57,868 nt of DNA from Idiomarinaceae bacterium (lineage in GTDB: Bacteria > Pseudomonadota > Gammaproteobacteria > Enterobacterales > Alteromonadaceae), in contig NYWU01000045.1 in NCBI GenBank assembly GCA_002685255.1, positions 1 through 57,868 of the forward strand, written 5' to 3'. The notes below the pieces were generated by a model that did no database searches, was not told where the DNA came from, and was given only the letters and a program-made list of their open reading frames with translations. A program made the position numbers and the translations under genes. Positions 36,123-44,744 of the stretch are shown piece after piece; position 1 is the first letter of the stretch; each line of letters begins with the position of its first letter.

Positions 36123-36589
36123 GATACGTCCTTTTGAATAACTAACTCTGATTCTAACGCGGTGACAGCACCACTATTACGTAACGCAAGTGTATCGAAT
36201 TCGATGTTGGGCTGCAGTATAACGGCCATTAAATTGTATAAGTTTGTCTGTTGTCTTAGTAACGTTTGATTAAGCGATAAGAGTGGTGCGCCACGCTCAA
36301 CTTCATCGCCACTACTAATATGACGCTGAATAGCGGGTATTTTTGTTGACTGCTCATGTGCGCCGAGGAACAACATGATCCGTCCATGCTGAGTACTGAG
36401 AAGGTGAATAAAGTTTCCCGCCGGCGAAACGTAGTCGACTTTCGCAGCCGTTGGAGCAAGCAACTGATTGCTCGATACATCGATACAGGTGGTATGCCCT
36501 AGCCAATGCGAACGAATAAGTGGGCTTGGGTGGTGGCTTGAGTCAACTACACGACCCGAGCAGGGTGCAAGTAAAGAGAAAGCGGGCAT
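36119..36589 (-). CDS. EIIA(Glc)-like protein without catalytic histidines
   Basis: A 156-residue protein that appears to share the fold of PTS glucose-specific EIIA: LLAPCSGRVVDSSHHP matches the opening of the domain (IIAPLSGEIVNIEDVP in Crr), SNQLLAPTAAKVDYVSPAGN matches NKMVAPVDGTIGKIFETN, and SSGDEVERGAPLL matches VKVGDTVIEF. By hand alignment the two active-site histidines (H75 and H90 of Crr) fall on non-histidine positions (N/F in GNFIHLL and F in MLFLGAHE). It could be a binding or regulatory relic. It heads the yffB-dapE-M15 run. Confidence 0.6.
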   Translation of the reverse strand: MPAFSLLAPCSGRVVDSSHHPSPLIRSHWLGHTTCIDVSSNQLLAPTAAKVDYVSPAGNFIHLLSTQHGRIMLFLGAHEQSTKIPAIQRHISSGDEVERGAPLLSLNQTLLRQQTNLYNLMAVILQPNIEFDTLALRNSGAVTALESELVIQKDVS

Positions 36590-36737
36590 GAACTCTCCAA
36601 TGAACTATGATATCTGGTAGCTTATCTGAATTCGCCGGACAGGTGCAAAACAAACCTCAAGTTGATTATAATACGTCCAGTAAGCAAAAGCGTATATAGC
36701 TAGGGCGGTGTGAGTTAATGAGTACACCCTATCAACA

Positions 36738-36766
36738 AAGTTATCCACAGAAAACGTTGATAACTT
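36738..36766 (+). promoter_or_regulatory. DnaA box within an inverted repeat upstream of yfbV
   Basis: AAGTTATC (36738-36745) and GATAACTT (36759-36766) are perfect 8-base inverted arms separated by 13 bases. The left arm is part of TTATCCACA (36741-36749), the consensus DnaA box. It is centred about 50 bases before the yfbV start, in a 214-base space shared with the divergent EIIA-like operon. It may be a DnaA-controlled operator or a site for another dimeric regulator. Confidence 0.45.
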
Positions 36767-36803
36767 GAATAACTGCAGCGCAGTTGCAACTAAGGAATAA
36801 AGT

Positions 36804-37235
36804 GTGAAAGTCAGTGTATTCCGATTATTTAAAGACGGACATCAATATGCCAAACGTTGGCCTCGGCATGCAGTTGTTGCTGCATTCCGTGAGACACGCT
36901 TGGTGCCTTTACTGCGCTTAATGGAAAAGTGGGTGCCCGCGATTGCAGTAGTCAACGCCGTTTTGCATTGGCAGTTTTTACATGCTTACTGGCAACAAGG
37001 ATTGATGACTTCTTTGGTGATTCTCAGTATGCCACTGCAGTTAATGGCTTGGTTTGGTTGGCGCGCCAATCAACCGTTGCCGATACGGTTGAGAAGCTGG
37101 TACTGGGAGCTACGCGATAAACTTAAACAAAGTCGTGCTGTGTTAGAGCGGCCTTCGACAGGCGGGCCCACGTATATGGATTTAGCCACAGTGCTCCAAA
37201 AAGCACTCGCCGTTCTCCCACCTGAACAGCATTAA
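36804..37235 (+). CDS. yfbV: YfbV (DUF412) membrane protein
   Basis: A 143-residue inner-membrane protein of the UPF0208/DUF412 family. FRLFKDGHQYAKRWPRHAVV matches the E. coli N-terminal pattern SLFRRGQHYSKTWP; two helices (about 43-60 and 66-84) and LRSWYWELRDKLKQS follow. The start is GTG at 36804. It ends overlapping the opposing permease gene by four bases. Confidence 0.9.
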   Translation: MKVSVFRLFKDGHQYAKRWPRHAVVAAFRETRLVPLLRLMEKWVPAIAVVNAVLHWQFLHAYWQQGLMTSLVILSMPLQLMAWFGWRANQPLPIRLRSWYWELRDKLKQSRAVLERPSTGGPTYMDLATVLQKALAVLPPEQH

Positions 37236-37867
37236 TTCGGGTCAATATATTGTTTGTCATTAAACGTCACTAACCAATTAGGACGGTAGACAACCATTAA
37301 GGTAACGGCCATACCGTTGAGAAGCGCTTCTGGGAACATCACTAATGGCGTTATCATTAAGTAATTTTCCCATACTTGCTTTGGGGTTAACATTGCTGTG
37401 GTGAGTGCCCACGCGGCATGAGCCAAATGAGTGGCGGCAATAGCAACCGCTGCGGCAATAAATGCATTTAAAAAAATGTAGATGAATGGATGTCTCGGTA
37501 GCCGGTGATAGATTACCGCATAAGCGACATAGGTCACTGCCGCGGGTATCACGATATGGCTCAGGTAAAGTGCACCGACGCTAGCGATAGGGTAGTTACT
37601 GTGCAAACTATTAACAGCGACAATAGCGACACCTGCGAGCAGCGCGTAGCGAAAGCCAAGCATCAGTGTGATGGTGGTGATTAGCAGAAAATGAATGCTT
37701 AACCCTTGTTCCAGCTTGGCTGAGAATAACCAGATAAACGAAATGATGGCCGCCGAGCCAAATAGCAGGTGCTGTAGAAGGCGGCTGCGTCTCAACATTC
37801 GCCAATTGTCGTTCATCCATGTGGCGATGAGTATACATAGAGCGACAATGTTAAGAAGCAGCGCCAT
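37232..37867 (-). CDS. CbiM-like energy-coupling-factor permease
   Basis: A 211-residue protein with about six helices. GLSIHFLLITTITLMLGFRYALLAG and the C-terminal MFPEALLNGMAVTLMVVYRP resemble the CbiM substrate-binding subunit of cobalt/nickel ECF transporters. The canonical CbiM start (Met-His-Ile, whose amino end coordinates the metal) is not present, and no CbiN/Q/O genes are nearby, so substrate and partner are uncertain. This short orphan form is common in marine gammaproteobacteria as far as I recall. Confidence 0.7.
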   Translation of the reverse strand: MALLLNIVALCILIATWMNDNWRMLRRSRLLQHLLFGSAAIISFIWLFSAKLEQGLSIHFLLITTITLMLGFRYALLAGVAIVAVNSLHSNYPIASVGALYLSHIVIPAAVTYVAYAVIYHRLPRHPFIYIFLNAFIAAAVAIAATHLAHAAWALTTAMLTPKQVWENYLMITPLVMFPEALLNGMAVTLMVVYRPNWLVTFNDKQYIDPN

Positions 37868-37892
37868 GATTGCGATCCTCTATATTAATTAA

Positions 37893-38702
37893 CTAAACCG
37901 AAAACCGACTCCAGATCGGAGCGTGATCAGAGGGTTTCTCAATACCGCGCAGTGCGTAGTCGATACCGCTTTCTTGGCACTGCTCGGCCAACTGTTGAGT
38001 CGCAAGAATAAGGTCGATACGAAGGCCTCGATTGTCATCAAACCCGCGTGAACGGTAGTCAAACCAGCTGAACTCATTGTTCTGCTCTGGGTTCAATTGG
38101 CGATAGGTATCCACCAGTCCCCAGTCTAACACTTCGTTCAACCAATCACGCTCCTCGGGTAAGAAGCTGCATTTGCCAGTGCGCAGCCAGCGTTTAGCAT
38201 TTGCGTCACCGATGCCAATATCGCAATCTTGATGTGAGATATTCATATCACCCATGACAATAACAGGTTGATCTGGGGATAAGTCATTATTCAGATAATC
38301 GATCAAGTCACGATAAAACTGTTCTTTCATCGGGAATTTGGTGGGGTGGTCACGGCTCTCGCCTTGTGGGAAATACCCATTTAAGACACGCACTGACGAA
38401 CCATTCGATAATGGATAGTCACCCATGATCATGCGACGCTGGGCATCTTCAGGTTCGTTTGGAAAACCTTTCTGCACATTCGCCAGTGGTTTTTTGCTCA
38501 GCAGTGCGACACCATAATGGCCTTTCTGACCAAAGAAGTTTACGTGATAGCCCATGTCTTCGACCGCTTGCTGCGGAAATTGGTCATCGTGAACCTTCGT
38601 TTCTTGTAAACCGATCACGTCTGGCTGATGTTTGTCTATCATAGCCTGCAACTGGTGCAGACGTGCTCTGATTCCATTGATATTAAATGATATGAATTTC
38701 AT
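37893..38702 (-). CDS. xthA: Exodeoxyribonuclease III
   Basis: Abasic-site endonuclease and 3'-5' exonuclease of base-excision repair, 269 residues. N7 in [12 protein letters not shown]34 in [12 protein letters not shown], the [13 protein letters not shown] loop and the C-terminal PSDHAPIW with the catalytic histidine are all present. It ends 25 bases before the permease gene on the same strand. Confidence 0.97.
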   Translation of the reverse strand: MKFISFNINGIRARLHQLQAMIDKHQPDVIGLQETKVHDDQFPQQAVEDMGYHVNFFGQKGHYGVALLSKKPLANVQKGFPNEPEDAQRRMIMGDYPLSNGSSVRVLNGYFPQGESRDHPTKFPMKEQFYRDLIDYLNNDLSPDQPVIVMGDMNISHQDCDIGIGDANAKRWLRTGKCSFLPEERDWLNEVLDWGLVDTYRQLNPEQNNEFSWFDYRSRGFDDNRGLRIDLILATQQLAEQCQESGIDYALRGIEKPSDHAPIWSRFSV

Positions 38703-38849
38703 GGATTACCATAGTTTACTGTGATTGATGATAGTTTGAGGATACCAAAGTTGACGCGGAGCTGCGAGAGGGAAAGGGGCTTCGGGGGATGTTTGAGAAA
38801 GTAAAAATCGGTATACTCTTGAGTTACGAAAAGCTTGAGGAGAATTCGA

Positions 38850-39173
38850 TTGCTGCAATTGATGAATCAACTAGGCATGATGCTTCGGCAACATACCTAT
38901 GAAATTGCCATGATGATTATGGCAACATTGCTTGTTATTTATGGTGACGAAGTAAACCGACTGGTAAAAAAGATGGTTGGAAAATACCCGTTTATCGTTC
39001 GAGCACTGGTATTTGTTGCTTTGTGCGCATTTGGGTATGGCTATCTGTTGATTGGCTTCACGCCACTGTTGGCAAGCTGGATTCATCTTATTCCGCTTCA
39101 CCTGCTTGGACCGGCTGTACTTATTACACTAGTAGTACTGGGTGTGTTGGCAGAACGAAAAAAACAATTATAA
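38850..39173 (+). CDS. DUF3392 membrane protein
   Basis: A 107-residue protein with three helices, DUF3392-like: LRQHTYEIAMMIMATLLVIYGDEVNR then LVKKMVGKYPFIVRALVFV. The start chosen is TTG at 38850 because GAGGAG stands seven bases before it; ATG at 38862 (103 residues) is the alternative, but it is 19 bases from that site. Function unknown. The patatin gene follows after 18 bases. Confidence 0.75.
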   Translation: MLQLMNQLGMMLRQHTYEIAMMIMATLLVIYGDEVNRLVKKMVGKYPFIVRALVFVALCAFGYGYLLIGFTPLLASWIHLIPLHLLGPAVLITLVVLGVLAERKKQL

Positions 39174-39191
39174 GAAAAAGGATAGGGTGCC

Positions 39192-40259
39192 ATGACACAA
39201 TCTTTTGTCTCGCTCCGAGCCGGTCATTCCGCGTTGTCGCATATTCAGAATAACGGGTTGAAAGCCGATGACGTAGGCTTACTGATGGGCGCTTCGGGAG
39301 GACCTAAATGGTTTGTACTTCAAGGTATCGATGAATGGCTATTCGGCGAGTTTTTTGCCAATAAAAAGGCTCCCCTTAATACTCTAGGGACCTCTGCTGG
39401 CGCATGGCGGTTCGCGTCGTTAGGGCAAAACGATCCCGTTGCTGCGAGTCGTCTGTTCGCCCAACTTTATAGCCATCAGACGTACAGTGCAAAGCCTGAC
39501 CAACGCGAGATCACGTCGGAGGCAGAAAAGCTATTGCACAAATATGTACCTGAGTCTGCAGTATCAGACATTTTGTCGCAAACCCGAGTACATCATCATT
39601 TTATTGCCGTACGTTGTTTGCGCTCAACGGCGTCGGAAGGGCGTCGACAAGCGTTAGGTCTGCTGTCTTCAGCGCTGGCTAATAGTGTCAATCGACGCTG
39701 GTTAGGGCGCTATTATGAGCGTGTGGTTTTTCACCATCCTGCATCCGACTTGAAGATATCAAAGCATTGGTCAGACTTGCCGACACGCCATGTGGCGTTG
39801 ACCGAACAAAACTTTCAGCCCGCGCTGTTAGCAACGGGCTCCATTCCTCTGGTGCTTGAAGGTGTGCGCGACATTCCCGGCGCGCCTAAAGGTGTTTATC
39901 GAGATGGTGGAATCACTGATTATCATTTTGATATCGATTTATCGCGCGTAAACGGACTGACACTCTATCCGCACTTCCATCATCAAGCGATCCCAGGTTG
40001 GTTCGATAAGCGTTTGAAGTGGCGACGCAGTACCGGGCGTGACTGGCCGAATACGTTATTTATTAGCCCGACCGATGCATTTTTGCAGAAATTGCCGTAT
40101 CAGAAAATTCCAGACCGTAAAGACTTCGCGCAGCTTGATGCGCCGCAGCGTATTGATTATTGGCAGAAGGCAATCGATGCGGGTCGTTGGATGGCTGATG
40201 AATTGCAGACATTGATAGCCAATGGACGTTTGGGTGAACGTACTCAGTTGTGGGACTGA
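39192..40259 (+). CDS. Patatin-like phospholipase
   Basis: A 355-residue serine lipase-type protein. The oxyanion loop is MGASGGPKWF (about 32-41), the nucleophile motif is GTSAG (66-70, S68) and the dyad aspartate is in RDGGITDYHFD (D238). No signal peptide, so it probably acts on inner-leaflet or intracellular lipids. GGATAGGGTG precedes the ATG. Its stop is one base from the end of the convergent Sel1 gene. Confidence 0.88.
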   Translation: MTQSFVSLRAGHSALSHIQNNGLKADDVGLLMGASGGPKWFVLQGIDEWLFGEFFANKKAPLNTLGTSAGAWRFASLGQNDPVAASRLFAQLYSHQTYSAKPDQREITSEAEKLLHKYVPESAVSDILSQTRVHHHFIAVRCLRSTASEGRRQALGLLSSALANSVNRRWLGRYYERVVFHHPASDLKISKHWSDLPTRHVALTEQNFQPALLATGSIPLVLEGVRDIPGAPKGVYRDGGITDYHFDIDLSRVNGLTLYPHFHHQAIPGWFDKRLKWRRSTGRDWPNTLFISPTDAFLQKLPYQKIPDRKDFAQLDAPQRIDYWQKAIDAGRWMADELQTLIANGRLGERTQLWD

Positions 40260-40260
40260 G

Positions 40261-40722
40261 TTAATCGATATCACACATTTGTTCAAACCGCTCAGCGGCC
40301 AATCGCGCCGCTGCAATGATTAACACGGTTGTTAAACGCTGTTTAAGCGCATCGAGCATGTCACTTGCGTGGCTATCGCCCGCTTTGCTGGCAAGCAGCA
40401 TCCATGCGAATGCGTGAAAATCACTCTGTGGCAAATGCTCTCCTGACTGATACATCTGACCTAAGAAGCGCATGGATTTACTGTGACCGAGCATCGCCGC
40501 GCGCCTAAAATGCTTGGCGGCTCTAAATGGTGCATCCTGATAACATCCCGCTGCTTTGACGTAGTGATATTTAGCGCGTTTAGCAACCGTCGGACGTTTA
40601 GCCGGACGCGTATCGTCGACAGACTCAACCGCCAGAGCAGGCTGTTGCTGTAAGGTGGCTATTAGGGAGTCGACCCGAGCGAGCAAGTCAGTCTGCCATT
40701 GGTTAATGTCGTTGCGGCTCAT
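40261..40722 (-). CDS. Sel1-repeat protein
   Basis: A 153-residue protein, basic in the first half. Two helical repeats of the Sel1 type can be seen: RAAKHFRRAAMLGHSKSMRF then LGQMYQSGEHLPQSDFHAFAW and ASKAGDSHASDML. Such repeats bind partner proteins; no signal peptide is visible. It is divergent from the sensor kinase gene, sharing a 53-base gap. Confidence 0.7.
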   Translation of the reverse strand: MSRNDINQWQTDLLARVDSLIATLQQQPALAVESVDDTRPAKRPTVAKRAKYHYVKAAGCYQDAPFRAAKHFRRAAMLGHSKSMRFLGQMYQSGEHLPQSDFHAFAWMLLASKAGDSHASDMLDALKQRLTTVLIIAAARLAAERFEQMCDID

Positions 40723-40775
40723 AGGCTGTCAGTCACGCTTTTTTATGGTTAGAATGAAACGCATGTTTCTATGTT

Positions 40776-42755
40776 ATGCGTAAATCAATGAAAAACCAAT
40801 TAAGTGTTCCAAACCCCAAACAAATTGGCAACCAAAACTTTGCTGAACTGCTCGCGGCGGGTAATAGTATGTGCTTGTTTGTTTGGCAAGACACTGACCT
40901 CTGGCCTGTTCGTTATGTTTCTGAAAACGTCGAATCAATTTTTGGCTATACAAAGCAGCAATTCCTCGATAGAGACGTTCATTTCAAATTCCTCGTTCAT
41001 GAGGATGATTTACCGCGTGTTAATGAAGAGGTTAAGCGGTTAAAAAGTGGCGAAACTGGCTATCGCATAACTCACAACGACTATCGTATCCGACACAAAA
41101 ATGGTCGCCATGTATGGGTTTCGGATACGTCAATTATCAAAATGGATACCGAAGATGGCGTGCCGTTGCTGTTTGGCTATTTGATTGACATTACCGAGCG
41201 GAAAGAGCTTGAGATAAAGTTAGAGACGGAACGTAATCGCCTACAACTACTGCTGGATGCAACGCGCTTGGGTACATGGGAATGGAACCCTCAGTCAAAC
41301 TTAACGGTGTTTAATGACCGCTGGGCGCAAATTTTTGGTTGGTCAAGGGAGGAGCTGGAGCAGAGTCCTTACAGTTGGTCGAGCCGACTTCACCCAGACG
41401 ACTACGATCGCGTCTGGCGTGCGGTAAAGGATCATCTTGATGGCATCACTCCCTTTTATGAGAGCCAGCACCGTATCCGTCATCGTGACGGACATTATGT
41501 TTATGTGCTTGATCGCGGTCGCGTTATCGAACGTGATGAGCATGGCAATGCGACGCGCTATGCTGGCACGGTGACTGACGTAACCGAACAAAAACAAGCG
41601 GAAATCAATGCTAGGCGGGCGGCCAGCGCTAAGAACGTTTTTCTGGCTAATATGTCGCATGAGGTGAGAACGCCACTGCACGGGATACTTGGGCTGGTTG
41701 GTGTATTAGAAGGAACCGAACTCAATGAACATCAGCGACAATTGTTGCTCACGGTAAAAGAGAGCGGTGACCACTTATTACAAATGTTGAATGACTTATT
41801 GGATCTTACGCGGGCTGAAGAGGGACAACTTAAGCTCAATAAAGATGTCTTGTTGTTGCCGCGGATAATGCAACATATTGAGGCAATGTATCGACCTGCT
41901 ATCGAAGATAAAGGTGTTAACTTCGTTATTAGACAAAGCAAGCAATTGCCGGAGCGCATATTCAGTGATCGCGCGCGCATTGTCCAGATACTGACTAATT
42001 TACTTAACAACGCGGTCAAATTCACTGATACGGGAACCATCACGCTAAAAGTCGATTGGCAAGCTGTGGAACAGGGTGAACAACCCGCCAGAGAACAGGG
42101 TAATTTGCTCATTGAAGTCCGTGATACAGGCTCAGGTATTCGAGACACACAGCGTATTTGGCAACTGTTTGAGCAGGAGCAGCAAGGCTTAAGTAAAAAG
42201 CAGAGTGGTAGCGGGCTCGGCTTAGCGATAGTGCGAAACCTCGTGCAATTATTGAATGGTTCAATTTACGTTGAGAGTGAACCCGAACAGGGCGCATGCT
42301 TTAGTTTAAGACTGCCTATGTACGCGGTGTATACTGACCAAGTTAATCCGGAAGCGCTCGATAAGCCGAAACTACCCGAGTTAGCGCCACGGCGAATATT
42401 AGTCGTGGATGACAATCCGATTAACCAATTGATTGTCAGTGAAATGCTCACTTCACTCGATCAGCAGGTGATAAAGGTGTCGAGCGGGCAAGAGGCGGTT
42501 GAAGTTTTGAAACGCAATGCCGTCGAAGTGGTTTTTATGGATCTCCATATGCCGACAATGGATGGTATGGAGACAACGCAGCGTATCCGCGACCTACCTG
42601 TTAACCAACCTCATATTGTGGCTTTGACTGCGAATGCGTATCCTGAAACTCGTACACAGGCATTGAGGTCAGGAATGGATGACTACCTGACGAAACCTTT
42701 CGTCAAAGCGGACTTAGCCCGAATTTTAAACCGACTGGATAAGGTAAAAAGTTAA
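40776..42755 (+). CDS. PAS-containing hybrid sensor histidine kinase
   Basis: A 659-residue soluble sensor kinase with no membrane segment. PAS 1 (about residues 25-145) ends in GYLIDITERKELE; PAS 2 (about 155-275) ends in GTVTDVTEQKQAE; HisKA carries the phosphorylated H295 in LANMSHEVRTPLHG; the HATPase domain has NNAVKFTDTG and GSGLGLAIV; and a C-terminal receiver domain has D589 in VVFMDLHMPTMDG with LTKPF. No DNA-binding output domain. The ATG at 40776 lacks a clear ribosome site; ATG at 40788 is possible. The stop shares one base with the MoxR gene, suggesting coupled output. Confidence 0.9.
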   Translation: MRKSMKNQLSVPNPKQIGNQNFAELLAAGNSMCLFVWQDTDLWPVRYVSENVESIFGYTKQQFLDRDVHFKFLVHEDDLPRVNEEVKRLKSGETGYRITHNDYRIRHKNGRHVWVSDTSIIKMDTEDGVPLLFGYLIDITERKELEIKLETERNRLQLLLDATRLGTWEWNPQSNLTVFNDRWAQIFGWSREELEQSPYSWSSRLHPDDYDRVWRAVKDHLDGITPFYESQHRIRHRDGHYVYVLDRGRVIERDEHGNATRYAGTVTDVTEQKQAEINARRAASAKNVFLANMSHEVRTPLHGILGLVGVLEGTELNEHQRQLLLTVKESGDHLLQMLNDLLDLTRAEEGQLKLNKDVLLLPRIMQHIEAMYRPAIEDKGVNFVIRQSKQLPERIFSDRARIVQILTNLLNNAVKFTDTGTITLKVDWQAVEQGEQPAREQGNLLIEVRDTGSGIRDTQRIWQLFEQEQQGLSKKQSGSGLGLAIVRNLVQLLNGSIYVESEPEQGACFSLRLPMYAVYTDQVNPEALDKPKLPELAPRRILVVDDNPINQLIVSEMLTSLDQQVIKVSSGQEAVEVLKRNAVEVVFMDLHMPTMDGMETTQRIRDLPVNQPHIVALTANAYPETRTQALRSGMDDYLTKPFVKADLARILNRLDKVKS

Positions 42756-43585
42756 TGAGTTTTAAAAGCACAGAGCGTTATATTGTATCTGATGGTTTGT
42801 CGCAGGCGGTTAACGCTGCGGTAACATTAGAAAAGCCGCTACTATTGAAAGGCGAACCCGGCACCGGTAAAACACGACTGGCGATGGAACTTGCTGAAAC
42901 ACTGGAGGCGCCTTTTTTACAGTGGAATATCAAGTCGACGACCAAAGCACAGCAGGGGCTTTATGAATATGATGCGGTTTCGCGCTTACGTGACAGCCAA
43001 CTCGGTAGTGAGAAAGTCCATGATATTTCAAACTATATTAAGCCAGGAAAGCTTTGGCAGGCATTTACCGCGGATAAGCGACCTGTATTACTCATTGATG
43101 AAATAGATAAAGCCGATATTGAGTTTCCTAATGACTTGCTGCAAGAACTCGATCAAATGGCATTTCACGTCTACGAGACGGGCGAGCAAGTTGAGGCAAA
43201 GCAACGCCCCATTGTCATTATTACCTCGAATAACGAGAAGACACTCCCTGACGCCTTTTTGCGTCGTTGTTTTTTCCATTACATTCAGTTCCCTGACGAA
43301 ACGACATTGAGTGAAATCGTGCACGTTCATTACCCAAACCTTCAGCCCCGTTTGCTCGATGAGGCTTTAGCGGTATTCTTCGGAGTGCGCTCTATTTCAG
43401 GACTCAAGAAAAAGCCATCGACATCTGAACTACTGGACTGGATTCGGTTGTTGCTAACTGAAGATATTTCGCCAGAGCAACTAGCTGAGTATCGCGAGCG
43501 ACCGTCCATGCTACCGCTCGCTGGAGCGTTGTTAAAACACGAACAAGATATTGAATTAATTGAGCGGGCATCACGTGCTTACTGA
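42755..43585 (+). CDS. MoxR-family AAA+ ATPase
   Basis: A 276-residue ATPase. Walker A is KGEPGTGKT (32-40), Walker B is VLLIDEIDKAD (111-121), sensor 1 is IVIITSNNEKTLPDAFLRRCF with an arginine finger candidate. MoxR proteins act with VWA proteins in assembling or inserting cofactors into other proteins; the next gene encodes such a VWA protein, overlapping by 11 bases. The closest resemblance is to the CoxD-like or YehL-like group; target unknown. Confidence 0.93.
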   Translation: MSFKSTERYIVSDGLSQAVNAAVTLEKPLLLKGEPGTGKTRLAMELAETLEAPFLQWNIKSTTKAQQGLYEYDAVSRLRDSQLGSEKVHDISNYIKPGKLWQAFTADKRPVLLIDEIDKADIEFPNDLLQELDQMAFHVYETGEQVEAKQRPIVIITSNNEKTLPDAFLRRCFFHYIQFPDETTLSEIVHVHYPNLQPRLLDEALAVFFGVRSISGLKKKPSTSELLDWIRLLLTEDISPEQLAEYRERPSMLPLAGALLKHEQDIELIERASRAY

Positions 43586-44744
43586 GTTTTACTTCACGCT
43601 TAGAAAACATGGATTGAAGACGTCGATCACAGAATACTTAACACTGCTAGAAGCGCTAGAGCGCGGTGTTATTTGGGGTAGTATCGATGATTTTTACCAA
43701 TTATCTAGGGTTATGTTGGTAAAAGACGAGCGCTATTTTGACCGTTTCGATCGTGCATTTGCCGAGTATATCGATAAAGTGTCAGAGGTTGATGTCGCAG
43801 AACAAATCCCAGAGGACTGGCTCAATAACCCGCTGATGCGGGAGTTATCTGAGCAAGACAAGCAGAAGTTGAATCAGTTGGGTGGTCTCGATGAGTTGAT
43901 GAAGGCGTTCAAAGAACGGTTAAAAGAACAACAGTCTCGTCATCAAGGCGGCAACAAATGGATTGGAACAGGCGGTACATCGCCGTTTGGCGCTTATGGC
44001 TATCATCCTAACGGTATCCGTATTGGCCAGGATGGGAACCGTAATCGCAGTGCGGCTAAGGTCTGGGACAAACGCCAGTTTCGTGATTTGGATGAAGATG
44101 CGGCCCTTGAACAGCGGTCGTATCAATTAGCACTGCGTTCGTTGAGGCAGTTTGCTCGGGCGGGGGCTCAGACCGAACTCGATCTCGACGAAACGATTCG
44201 CGCGACGAGTAAGAAGGGAGGGCTCCTCGATTTACAGTGGCAGGCTGAACGTCACAATGCAGTGAACGTATTGCTGTTACTTGATATTGGTGGGTCAATG
44301 GATGATCACATCTATCAGGTGGAACAGTTGTTTACCGCACTTAAGGGCGAGTTTCATAACTTAGAACGTTTTTATTTTCATAACTGTGTTTATGAAGGGG
44401 TCTGGCATGATAATGCGCGTCGACGTTCGAGTTTTGTAAGTACAGAGTCGCTGATAAAACGTTTTGGTGAAGACTACCGCTTAATTATCGTGGGTGATGC
44501 CACCATGGGGCCTTATGAGATCGCGTTCTCAGGAGGTAGCGTAGAGCACTGGAACGAAGAACCCGGGAAGGTATGGCTCGAGCGTCTCCTAGCGCGGTTT
44601 GAGCGCGCGGTATGGTTGAACCCCCAAGCGCAACAGCACTGGAAGTACTATCCATCTATTCATTTGATTAAGGAGATCATGTCGAATCGTATGGAAACGC
44701 TGACTCTCGCTGGCATACAACAGGCGATTGAGCATCTCCGATGA
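43575..44744 (+). CDS. VWA-domain (CoxE-like) protein
   Basis: A 389-residue partner of MoxR. It opens with MLTEFYFTLRKHGLKTSITE and EYLTLLEALERGV, the usual start of this family, has a charged middle with GTGGTSPFGAYGYHPNG, and a C-terminal von Willebrand A domain with the metal site LLLDIGGSMDDH (about residues 233-244). GTG at 43575 is chosen as start from the family pattern; an upstream TTG would add five residues. It overlaps the PLD gene by four bases. Confidence 0.88.
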   Translation: MLTEFYFTLRKHGLKTSITEYLTLLEALERGVIWGSIDDFYQLSRVMLVKDERYFDRFDRAFAEYIDKVSEVDVAEQIPEDWLNNPLMRELSEQDKQKLNQLGGLDELMKAFKERLKEQQSRHQGGNKWIGTGGTSPFGAYGYHPNGIRIGQDGNRNRSAAKVWDKRQFRDLDEDAALEQRSYQLALRSLRQFARAGAQTELDLDETIRATSKKGGLLDLQWQAERHNAVNVLLLLDIGGSMDDHIYQVEQLFTALKGEFHNLERFYFHNCVYEGVWHDNARRRSSFVSTESLIKRFGEDYRLIIVGDATMGPYEIAFSGGSVEHWNEEPGKVWLERLLARFERAVWLNPQAQQHWKYYPSIHLIKEIMSNRMETLTLAGIQQAIEHLR

